In this document: positions 47,427-54,891 of the stretch, piece after piece
How the letters are laid out: the number at the start of each line of letters is the position of its first letter
Numbering within the stretch: the first letter of the stretch is position 1
Program-made: the position numbers and the translations under genes
The notes under the pieces: model-generated
The model's database searches: none
The model's input: the letters and a program-made list of their open reading frames with translations, nothing else
Told to the model about the DNA's origin: nothing
Origin: Streptomyces albidus (ex Kaewkla and Franco 2022)
Lineage (GTDB): Bacteria; Actinomycetota; Actinomycetes; Streptomycetales; Streptomycetaceae
Assembly: GCF_013870515.1 (NCBI RefSeq)
Contig: NZ_JACBXA010000005.1
Span: forward strand, 1-64,000
Length of the DNA stretch: 64,000 nucleotides
Direction of reading: 5' to 3'

Positions 47427-48170
47427 GTGACTGCTGCACTCAACGGCAAGGTGGCGCTGGTGACCGGCGGAAGCCGGGGCATCGGGAGGGGGATCGCCCT
47501 GAGGCTCGCCGAGGAAGGTGCCGACGTGGCACTGACGTATCAGCGGAGCGCCGACGGTGCGGCCGAGGTGGTCGAACAGATAAAGGGGCTGGGGCGGCGC
47601 GGGCTCGCGCTCCAGGCCGACTGTGCGGACGCTGCGGCGGTCACCGGCTCGGTGGCGGACACCGTCGCCGAGTTCGGACGGCTGGACATCCTCGTCAACA
47701 ACGCCGGCACCGGTGTCGGCGGGCCCGTCGAGGAGGTCCCACTCGAGGACTTCGACCACCTGCTGGCGGTCAACCTGCGGGCACCCGTGGTCGCCGTACA
47801 GGCAGCAATCCCGCACTTGTCCGAGGGCGGGCGCATCATCACCATCGGCAGCAGTGTCGCCGAGCGCGTCCCGCGCGCCGGACTGACCATGTACGCGCTG
47901 ACGAAGGCCGGCCTCATCGGCATGACCAAGGGGCTCGCGCGAGACCTGGGTCCGCGGGGCATCACGGCCAACATCATCGGGGTGGGACCGGTCGACACGG
48001 ACTTCAATCCCGCCGACGGCCCGGACGCCGGCGGCAAGGCCGCCCGTACGGCACTCGGGCACTTCGGGAAGCCCGAGGACATCGCCGCGACCGTCGCGCA
48101 CCTGGCAGGTCCCGGCGGCAGGTGGATCACCGGCGCCTCCCTCACGGTCGACGGCGGCGCCAACACCTGA
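47427..48170 (+). CDS. SDR oxidoreductase, FabG-like
   Basis: A 247-residue short-chain dehydrogenase. ALVTGGSRGIGRGIALRLA binds NADP(H), NNAGTGVG follows, and GLTMYALTKAGLIGM carries the Tyr/Lys pair; the C-terminus reads WITGASLTVDGGANT. I chose the GTG at 47427, with GAGAGGGAG 6 nt upstream, because the longer frame from 47394 adds 11 residues before the normal start. It ends the plus-strand acyl operon and converges on the TetR gene with only 12 nt between them. The substrate is unknown. Confidence 0.82.
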   Translation: MTAALNGKVALVTGGSRGIGRGIALRLAEEGADVALTYQRSADGAAEVVEQIKGLGRRGLALQADCADAAAVTGSVADTVAEFGRLDILVNNAGTGVGGPVEEVPLEDFDHLLAVNLRAPVVAVQAAIPHLSEGGRIITIGSSVAERVPRAGLTMYALTKAGLIGMTKGLARDLGPRGITANIIGVGPVDTDFNPADGPDAGGKAARTALGHFGKPEDIAATVAHLAGPGGRWITGASLTVDGGANT

Positions 48171-48182
48171 GCGCCTGGCCCG

Positions 48183-48755
48183 TCATGCGGCCCGCGAGGG
48201 CCAGTGCTGCAGCATGTTGTGCAGTGCCTCGACGGACTGCTCCCAGGACGCTTCGACCGGCCGGGAGTAGGCGAAGCCCTTGGCGGCCTCGAGGCTGACG
48301 AAACCGTGGAAGGAACTGCGCAGGAGCCGGACCGCATCCGTGAGGTCCGGCTCCTGCAGTCCGTAGGCGTGCAGCATCGCGTAGGTGGTCTGGGCGGCGC
48401 GCAGCTGCCCGGACTCCTCGAAGTCCCCCGCGTCGAGCTGGATCTGCGCCGCGGCGTAGCGGCCGGGATGGGCCAGGGCGAAGTCCCGGTAGGCGTTGGC
48501 GAAGGCGTTCAGGGCGTCCTTCCCGGCGCGCCCCGCCACAGCAGTGCTGATGCTCTCGGACAGTTCGAGCGAGGCCAGGACCGCCACCTTGGTGCGCAGG
48601 TCGCGCACGTTCCGGACGTGCGAGTAGAGGCTGGCGTCGGCGACGCCGAAGCTCCGTGCCAGCGCCGACACGGTGATGTTCTCGAACCCGACGGCGTCCG
48701 CCAGGTCTGCCGCAGCCTCCGCCACCCGTCTAGTAGTCAGTCCAGCCCGGGCCAT
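48183..48755 (-). CDS. TetR-family transcriptional regulator
   Basis: A 190-residue repressor-type protein with an N-terminal helix-turn-helix (ITVSALARSFGVADASLYSH) and a C-terminal ligand domain of the WHG type (HPGRYAAAQIQLDAGDF, SSFHGFVSLEAAKGFAYSRP). The ATG at 48755 has GGAGG 6 nt upstream. Two CCTA-N7-TAGG-type dyads lie 24-59 nt before its start, where they would overlap its promoter and that of the divergent MFS exporter. Autoregulation with exporter control is the natural reading, extended to the glycosyltransferase operon, which has the same dyads. Confidence 0.85.
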   Translation of the reverse strand: MARAGLTTRRVAEAAADLADAVGFENITVSALARSFGVADASLYSHVRNVRDLRTKVAVLASLELSESISTAVAGRAGKDALNAFANAYRDFALAHPGRYAAAQIQLDAGDFEESGQLRAAQTTYAMLHAYGLQEPDLTDAVRLLRSSFHGFVSLEAAKGFAYSRPVEASWEQSVEALHNMLQHWPSRAA

Positions 48756-49141
48756 TTGGCACCTCCGGTTGAATGCAACCTAATGTCTCTTGGTTCTTGC
48801 CTAATATACCTAGGCGTTGTTATCGTTCTGAGCGTGAAAGAAACGGCTGAGCAGGATATCCGAAGGTCGTTTGCCGGCAGCCGTACGCGAAGCGTCGCAT
48901 TCCGGTAGGCAGCCGAACCGCTGGAGTCCCCCTTCCGGTTCGGCTGTTCGCACGAACCGGCGGCCTGCTCCGGCTGGGTTCCGTACCCCCCGGCGGCCCG
49001 CAGCGAGCCGTGATCTCACGCCGTGCAACCCCCGTCGCCACGTCCTCACCCGGGACGGAGCGTGGTGTGCCCGGCAGACGGCGTGCGCCGGATTTCCGGC
49101 GCACGCCGTCACCCATCCCGACCACGCAGGAGAAGAGATTC
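48756..49141. promoter_or_regulatory. 386-nt divergent control region between TetR and MFS genes
   Basis: The half nearest the TetR gene (48756-48850) is comparatively AT-rich and contains the dyads. The remainder up to 49141 is normal GC-rich sequence without a supported gene; open frames through it lack ribosome sites apart from the MFS start. Confidence 0.55.
48779..48814. promoter_or_regulatory. TetR operator-like dyads
   Basis: CCTAATATACCTAGG at 48800-48814 is a CCTA-N7-TAGG dyad. CCTAATGTCTCTTGG at 48779-48793 is a second copy with one half-site mismatch, 21 bp away. The first is 14/15 identical to the complement of the site at 27135-27149. Confidence 0.7.
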
Positions 49142-50656
49142 ATGTCCAAGTCTCTGGGGACGGAAGCCGATCCCAAGGAGGCCGGCATTCCACCCGCCGG
49201 TCCGCGTTCCGGCTCGGCGCTGATCGTCATCGCCGCCGCCGTACTGATGGTCTCGCTGGACGGCACCATCACGAACATCGCACTCCCGAGCATCCAGACG
49301 GATCTCGACGTGTCGGCCTCCCAGTTGGCCTGGGTCGTCAACAGCTACGTGCTGGCGTTCGGCGGCCTTCTCCTGATCGGGGGCAGAGCCGGTGACATCT
49401 TCGGCCGCAGACGCATGTTCCGGATCGGCCTTGCCCTCTTCGTCGTCGCCTCGCTGCTCGGCGGACTGGCACCGGGTGAGGCGCTGTTGATCGCTTCCCG
49501 GGTCCTTCAGGGCGTCGGAGCGGCGATCATCACGCCCACCGCGCTCTCCCTGATCACGACCAACTTCCCCGAGGGGGAGGCCCGTACGAAGGCGATGGGC
49601 GTCTACGGAGCCATGGCCGCGATCGGTACGACCCTCGGGCTCCTGCTCGGCGGAGTCCTCGCCGACTTCAGCTGGCGTTGGGTGATGTTCGTCAACGTCC
49701 CCATCGGCCTTGCGGTCCTGGCCGGCACCACCGCCCTCACCGGAAGCCGGCGCAGTGCCGGACGTCTGGACGTCCCGGGTGCCGTCATCGCCACGGTTGG
49801 GCTCGTGTCCTTCGTCTATGCGATCACCCGCAGCAGCGAGGCGGGCTGGACGGACAGCATCACGGTGGCCTGCCTCGCCGCGGCCCTCGTCCTCCTCGCG
49901 CTCTTCGTCTTCATCCAGGCGAGGTCCTCGCACCCGATGATGCCGCTGCGGCTCTTCCGGGACCGCAGCCGTTCGGGCAGCTACGCCACGATGCTGCTGG
50001 TCGGTGCCGGAATGCTGGCCACCTTCTACTTCCTGACGCTCTATATGCAGGATGTCCTCGGCTACAGCCCCGTGCGGACCGGCTTCGCCTACCTCCCCTT
50101 CAGCTTCGGCATCGCCCTCGGCTCCACCCTGGCCACCAAGGTGGCGACCCGCTTCGCGCCCCGTGTGATCGCCGGTGCCGGACTGCTGGTCGGCATCGCC
50201 GGCATGCTCTGGTTCGGCACCCTGGAGCCGGCCGCGTCCTACTTCACCCAGCTGCTGCCGCCCATGACCGTCGTGGGCACCGGGCTGGGGCTCACCTTCG
50301 TCCCGATGACACTCGGCGCTGTGAGCAAGGTGCGGCAGGAGGACTCCGGCATCGCCTCCGCGCTGCTGAACACCACGCAGCAGATCGGCGGCGCGCTCGG
50401 CCTGGCGCTGCTGTCCGCAGTGGCGATCTCCTCGGCCAACAGCCGGGTGCCCGCGGCGGACGAGGTCCTCGACCGTGCTGTCGCCTCGCACGACGGCGCG
50501 TTGATGGGGAAGGCGCTCGACGCCCTCACCCACGGCTACGCGGTCGCCTTCCTCGTGGCCGCGGCCCTGTACGTCGTCGCGCTGCTCATCACGGTGGTGG
50601 CCGTCAACGCCGAGAAGCAGGCGCCGGAGGACGCTCCCCTGACACCCGCCGCCTGA
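49142..50656 (+). CDS. MFS multidrug exporter, DHA2 (14-TMS) family
   Basis: A 504-residue membrane protein with about 14 hydrophobic segments. The N-terminus SLDGTITNIALPSIQTDLDV, AWVVNSYVLAFGGLLLIGGR followed by AGDIFGRRRMF, and the antiporter motif C-like GAMAAIGTTLGLLLGGVLAD are typical of drug:H+ antiporters that export antibiotics from producers. I chose the ATG at 49142, with AGGAGAAG upstream. Divergent from the TetR gene, it is the best self-resistance candidate in the cluster. Confidence 0.9.
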   Translation: MSKSLGTEADPKEAGIPPAGPRSGSALIVIAAAVLMVSLDGTITNIALPSIQTDLDVSASQLAWVVNSYVLAFGGLLLIGGRAGDIFGRRRMFRIGLALFVVASLLGGLAPGEALLIASRVLQGVGAAIITPTALSLITTNFPEGEARTKAMGVYGAMAAIGTTLGLLLGGVLADFSWRWVMFVNVPIGLAVLAGTTALTGSRRSAGRLDVPGAVIATVGLVSFVYAITRSSEAGWTDSITVACLAAALVLLALFVFIQARSSHPMMPLRLFRDRSRSGSYATMLLVGAGMLATFYFLTLYMQDVLGYSPVRTGFAYLPFSFGIALGSTLATKVATRFAPRVIAGAGLLVGIAGMLWFGTLEPAASYFTQLLPPMTVVGTGLGLTFVPMTLGAVSKVRQEDSGIASALLNTTQQIGGALGLALLSAVAISSANSRVPAADEVLDRAVASHDGALMGKALDALTHGYAVAFLVAAALYVVALLITVVAVNAEKQAPEDAPLTPAA

Positions 50657-50664
50657 GTACGGCC

Positions 50665-50719
50665 CCGGGTGGCCGGTCCCGTCCGGGAATCAACCGGCGG
50701 AAGGGAACTGGCCACCCGG
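50665..50719 (+). terminator. Long-loop inverted repeat after the MFS gene
   Basis: CCGGGTGGCC and GGCCACCCGG pair perfectly over 10 bp with a 35-nt loop, starting 9 nt after the MFS stop. A terminator is likely. Confidence 0.55.
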
Positions 50720-50827
50720 CGTGCTCGTCCCTGATGATGGAGGGGGCGGACACTGTGTCCGGGCCCTTGGAGGTACCCGTCCCCACGCGGGGCGGGTATT
50801 CACCGCTCCTTCACGGGGAGGCGCTGC

Positions 50828-51310
50828 ATGCTGGCGGGGAATGCGGACAGGGACCGGGCGGGCGATGTGCTCAAGGCCGCCTACGCCGAGGGACGGCTCA
50901 CCAAGGACGAGTACGACCACCGTTCAGGACGCGCCCTGTCGGCGCGCACCGTCGAGGAGCTCCAGCAGCTGACGAGTGACGTGCCGAACGGCCCGAGCGC
51001 CATGCCTCCCACGTACCAACGCCCTTTTCCACACGGGCAGTTGGTTCCGTATCAGCAGCAGCCCCTGATGCCTTACCCGCCGCCGCCCCGGCGGCAGAAC
51101 AGCGCTGCCGTGGCATCACTCGTGTGCGGTCTGGCCGCCCCCTTGCTGTGGGGGTTCGCGGCGGTGCCTGCCGTGGTCCTGGGATACAAGGCGCGGGGCG
51201 AGATCCGGCGTACGGGGGAGTCCGGCGAGAGCGCCGCGACGGCGGGGCTCGTGCTGGGCTGGATCTGGATCATGCTGAGCGCGCTCGTGATGCTGCTCAT
51301 CGCCTTCTGA
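50828..51310 (+). CDS. DUF1707/DUF4190-type small membrane protein
   Basis: A 160-residue protein. The N-terminal DUF1707 (SHOCT-like) part contains DRDRAGDVLKAAYAEGRLTK and DEYDHRSGRALSARTVEEL. A Pro/Gln-rich linker precedes two hydrophobic helices with the DUF4190 pattern (SLVCGLAAPLLWGFAAVPAV; LGYKARGEIRRTGESG). Function is unknown; such proteins are common in Streptomyces and are not typical of biosynthetic clusters. The ATG has GGGGAGG 6 nt upstream. Confidence 0.8.
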   Translation: MLAGNADRDRAGDVLKAAYAEGRLTKDEYDHRSGRALSARTVEELQQLTSDVPNGPSAMPPTYQRPFPHGQLVPYQQQPLMPYPPPPRRQNSAAVASLVCGLAAPLLWGFAAVPAVVLGYKARGEIRRTGESGESAATAGLVLGWIWIMLSALVMLLIAF

Positions 51311-51316
51311 GAGTGC

Positions 51317-51348
51317 CGCCCGCGGCTGCCGTCCGGCGGCCGCGGGCG
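51317..51348. terminator. Terminator between convergent DUF1707 and P450 genes
   Basis: CGCCCGCGG and CCGCGGGCG form a perfect 9-bp stem with a 14-nt loop between the two convergent genes. Confidence 0.7.
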
Positions 51349-51362
51349 ACGCTCTTCAGCGG

Positions 51363-52547
51363 CTACGGGCGCACGGAGATGAGCAGGTCCTTCGGGCCGA
51401 ACATGATGCCGTTGTCGTGCCACTGGAGCTTCTCGCGGTCGACCGTCTCGATGTCGCTGTAGCGGTCGAGGAGTGAGCTCAGCGCGAGCTGGCCCTCCTG
51501 GCGGCCGAGCGAGGCGCCGATGCAGAAGTGCACGCCGTGCCCGAAGGCGAGGTGGTCCCGCGCCCGGCGGTCGAGGTCGAAGGCTCCCGGATTCTCGAAG
51601 TGCCGCTCGTCGTGGTTGGCCGAGAGAAGCCAGGCGGAGACGATGCTGTCGGCGGGGATGACCTTGCCACCGATCTTGACCTCTTCGGTGGTGATGCGCC
51701 CGAGGTGCATGGAGGGGGTGCGCAGGCGCAGCGCCTCCTCGACCACGTCGGGGATGAGCGAGCGGTCGGCACGTACCGCCGCGGCGGCCTCGGGGTTGTC
51801 CTGGAGGCAGACGACGACGTTGGAGAGCAGCACGGTCGTGCTGACGTGTCCGGCCAGAAGCAGCTGTCCGGTGAAGTTGACGACCTCCTCCTCGTCCAGC
51901 CGCTGACCGTCCGACTCGGCGGCGCTGAGCGCGGTGAACAGGTCGTCCCCCGGGTTCTTCAGGCGTTCCCGGTACTGCTCGGCGAAGTACTGCTTCATCT
52001 CCGCCAGGACTTCCTGGATGGCCCGCAGCAGCTCGGGGTCGCCGCGTCCGCGCAACTGCATGTTGAGGAACTGCTGTGCCCAGTGGCGGAAGAGGTCCCG
52101 GTCGCTCGTCGGTACGCCGAGGAGCTCCGCGATGACGATGACCGGCAGCGGGTAGGCCAGGTCGTCGACCAGGTCGAGGGTGCCGGCGCCGGAAGCGGCG
52201 TCGAGGAGTTCCTCGGTGACCTCGGTGATGCGGGGGGCGAGACCGGCGATGACCCGGGGGGCGAAAGCCTGGCTGATGAGCTTGCGTATCTGGCCGTGCT
52301 CCGGCGGGTCCATCGTGACGATGTTGCCGCGGTCGATGTTCTTGGTGCCGGACATCACCCTGCCGCGGTCCGAGGAGAAGGCGGCGTGGTCGGTGGAGGC
52401 ACGCTGCACGTCCTCGTAGCGGAAGACGTGCCACAGACCCTGCGCGTCCTGCCAGACGGGGTGCTCGTCCCGCATGAACCGCAGCCACTCGAGCATCTCG
52501 GTGCCGCCGTCCCGCATGGAGGGCGGTGAGGTGGTCGGGTTCGTCAC
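51363..52547 (-). CDS. Cytochrome P450 monooxygenase
   Basis: A 394-residue soluble CYP. The I-helix reads LLLAGHVSTTVLL, the K-helix ExxR is VVEEALRLRTPS, and the heme loop FGHGVHFCIGASLGR holds the cysteine ligand. NPGAFDLDRRARDHLAFGHG precedes it, as in Streptomyces CYP105/107-type enzymes. The substrate is unknown; beside the NRPS genes it may hydroxylate a residue or crosslink. I chose the GTG at 52547, with AGGAG 6 nt upstream, rather than 52619, which adds an unlikely basic N-terminus. Confidence 0.9.
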   Translation of the reverse strand: MTNPTTSPPSMRDGGTEMLEWLRFMRDEHPVWQDAQGLWHVFRYEDVQRASTDHAAFSSDRGRVMSGTKNIDRGNIVTMDPPEHGQIRKLISQAFAPRVIAGLAPRITEVTEELLDAASGAGTLDLVDDLAYPLPVIVIAELLGVPTSDRDLFRHWAQQFLNMQLRGRGDPELLRAIQEVLAEMKQYFAEQYRERLKNPGDDLFTALSAAESDGQRLDEEEVVNFTGQLLLAGHVSTTVLLSNVVVCLQDNPEAAAAVRADRSLIPDVVEEALRLRTPSMHLGRITTEEVKIGGKVIPADSIVSAWLLSANHDERHFENPGAFDLDRRARDHLAFGHGVHFCIGASLGRQEGQLALSSLLDRYSDIETVDREKLQWHDNGIMFGPKDLLISVRP

Positions 52548-53254
52548 TGATGTCTCCTGCGCGTGGTCAAGGCGTGGACCTGGACACGCTATCCAGCGCC
52601 ACCGGAGCAAGATCCGCACACGCGTTCTTTCAAGCCAAACATGGGTGCGGACGATCGGCGCCGCGCGAGAGCCGCCCGAGCTGCGGGCAACGTTGTCGCG
52701 GAGGGATCCGCATTCTCAGACAGCGGTGATCATGTGAGGGAAATCCCCTTGAGATTTCCCCAACTCACCCTGATCTAGGGGGATTTCGAGCTGGCTGGAA
52801 GTGATCCGTGATCGTTTGGCAGCTTCTCCCGAGGCGTTTAGGTTTCTCGCGCGGTGACCGGTAGCTGACCCTTGGTCATCGTTGTTTCAGCCGTGGCCGA
52901 CCCTCGGCGCCCAAGCGCCGGACCTGTCGGTCAAGGCGTCGCCCGTGGCGACGTGCACAAGTGATGAGCGAGTACGGGGGAATGGGGGAACTCTCAACGG
53001 AGGCGTGCGCCGTGCGCGCGGACACCACCGCACGGCCTGATTCCGGACCACTGGACGGGTAGAAGCCGCTCCCTGGCGGGGCCGCTCCCGGTGCGCCTTC
53101 GCACGATCTTGATGTGCATCGCTTGGACGCCACCATGTCCGCGTGCCGTGCGCTGCCGATCCGCCTGCCATTTTGCGGATCAGCGGATGCGCCGTGCTGC
53201 CTGGTTGCTCCCGGCCCTTGCAGATGAGGCTCCTCGGAGCACAGAAGGAGAAGC
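52548..53254. promoter_or_regulatory. 707-nt divergent intergenic region before the flavoprotein-NRPS genes
   Basis: No supported gene lies here. From about 52690 to 52900 the DNA is more AT-rich and contains an interrupted palindrome (52734-52768). Frames of 130-270 codons on the minus strand are compositionally poor and have no ribosome sites. It should contain promoters for the P450 and for the flavoprotein-NRPS operon. Confidence 0.55.
52734..52768. promoter_or_regulatory. Operator-like interrupted palindrome
   Basis: GGGAAATC (52738-52745) and GATTTCCC (52753-52760) are perfect complements separated by 7 nt, and GTGAG/CTCAC extend the symmetry outward. It lies about 490 nt before the first flavoprotein gene and 187 nt before the P450 start. 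Confidence 0.4.
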
Positions 53255-54877
53255 ATGAGCACGGCGAGCAGCACCGGTCGGCGTTACGACGTCCTCGTTC
53301 TCGGAAGCGGACTTCCGGCTTCGGTCCTGGCGGCGGTTCTCGCGCGTGCCGGGGTCGAGGTCGGCATCGTCGCCGAGGGCACTCATCCGCGGTTCGCGGC
53401 GGGAGAGACGGCCGTTCCGTACGCGTCAACGCTCTTCCGCGCGCTAGGACTGCGCTACGGCCTGCCGGAACTCGTCGCTCTGGACGGCTTCGAGAGCACC
53501 TACGAAGAGGTGAGCCGCTCCGTCGGGAAGTCTCCCGGGCTGGGCTTCGTCCACCACTCCGCGGACGGTGAAGGCAGCGCGGACGGCGACCTGCTGTGTC
53601 TCGCCGGCCCCCGCAGCCACCCGTCGGCGGCGCTCTACCGGCAGGACGTCGACGCCTACCTCTTCTACACGGCGGTGCGCCACGGAGCGGAGGCACGGCA
53701 GCTGGCGAACGTGGAGTCGGTGCAGTTCTCGGACGACGGGGTCGTCGTCAGCACCTCGCGGGGCGAGACGTTCAGCGCGGACTACCTGGTGGACGCCGGC
53801 GGCAGGGACTCGGCCCTGATGAAGCAGCTCGGCATCGAGTCCCGGGAGGGAAGCGGGGCCGGCCCGTCGACGCGGGTCCTGCACACCCACATGACCGGTG
53901 TCCGGCCCTTCGCGGGCGCGGCGGGTGACGACGCGGACGCCGGATACGGGCCGCTGCACCACCTCTTCGACGGTGGCTGCCTTCGGGTGACCCCGTTCGG
54001 CAATCACAAGGGCGCCCCCAACCAGCTCTCGAGCGTGGAGCTCGTGCTGAACGCCGAGCGCTTTCCCCGCACGGACGAGCAGCCGGAGGCGGAGTTCCGG
54101 TCCGTGCTCCGCCATGTCCCCTCTGCCGAGGGCCGGTTCGAGAACGCGGTGGCGGTGCAACTGTGGCGCGCTCCGGAGCCGCACCAGTACGTACGGCCTG
54201 TCACCGTGGGCGACAGGTGGTGCGCCATCGGGGAGACCCCGGGGTACGACGACCACTTCATGTCCGACGCGCTGATCCGCGACCTCCATGTCGTCGACGC
54301 GCTGGCCGCCCGTCTGCTCGAAGCCGTTCCCGCGAAGGACTTCTCAGCCGGAGCCTTCGAGGAGATCGGTGAACTCGACCGCCGGCTGCGGGAGTCCGGG
54401 GCGGACTTCGCCTCGCTGTTCTGGCCCGCCCTTCAGGACGGGCTGCTGGCCAGGGCGGTGCTTCACGTCCGTCAGCTGGGGATGTTCCACTCGGCCGTGA
54501 AGCTGCGGCACGCCTGCGGTGAGCTGGAGCGTTCGGGGGACGCCGTACGGATCGCTCTGCCGCTGCCGGCGACCCTGCCGGGCGACGGTCAGCTCCCCGG
54601 CTACCAGGAGCTGTTCGCGGCGGCCGCCGCGGAGTGCCAGGCCGTTCAGAAGGACGGCGCGGATCCGCGGGAAGCGGCCCGGCGGATCTTCGAACTCATC
54701 GAAGGATCTCCCCTCACACCGCCCCGGACGGGCTTCGGTGACCCCGATGCACGTCTGCTCGGCGTCTCCGGTGCGAACGCGGACGCGGTCTCGAAGTGGG
54801 CGCAACGACACGCACCGGCCGGCGCGGAAGCGTACCTGCAGGCCGCGACCGACGACCTGGCCAGTGGCCGTATCTGA
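53255..54877 (+). CDS. Halogenase-like flavoprotein with degenerate motifs
   Basis: A 540-residue relative of flavin-dependent halogenases (YDVLVLGSGLPASVLAAVLA; HPRFAAGETAVPYASTLFRA; LYRQDVDAYLF). Two key signatures are altered: the FAD GxGxxG reads GSGLPA (residues 17-22), and the WxWxIP motif is replaced by CLRVTPF (242-248). Halogenation is therefore unlikely; it may be an oxidase or a non-catalytic partner of the next gene product, comparable to the inactive halogenase paralogue PltD beside PltA (family knowledge). AAGGAG precedes the ATG, and the next gene starts 14 nt after its stop. Confidence 0.72.
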   Translation: MSTASSTGRRYDVLVLGSGLPASVLAAVLARAGVEVGIVAEGTHPRFAAGETAVPYASTLFRALGLRYGLPELVALDGFESTYEEVSRSVGKSPGLGFVHHSADGEGSADGDLLCLAGPRSHPSAALYRQDVDAYLFYTAVRHGAEARQLANVESVQFSDDGVVVSTSRGETFSADYLVDAGGRDSALMKQLGIESREGSGAGPSTRVLHTHMTGVRPFAGAAGDDADAGYGPLHHLFDGGCLRVTPFGNHKGAPNQLSSVELVLNAERFPRTDEQPEAEFRSVLRHVPSAEGRFENAVAVQLWRAPEPHQYVRPVTVGDRWCAIGETPGYDDHFMSDALIRDLHVVDALAARLLEAVPAKDFSAGAFEEIGELDRRLRESGADFASLFWPALQDGLLARAVLHVRQLGMFHSAVKLRHACGELERSGDAVRIALPLPATLPGDGQLPGYQELFAAAAAECQAVQKDGADPREAARRIFELIEGSPLTPPRTGFGDPDARLLGVSGANADAVSKWAQRHAPAGAEAYLQAATDDLASGRI

Positions 54878-54891
54878 GCGAGGAGCTCTTC

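Noticed and set aside
52774-52788. TCTAGGGGGATTTCG as a further TetR-type site near the P450/flavoprotein promoters
   Set aside because: Its central part resembles the operator, but neither CCTA nor TAGG half-site is intact.
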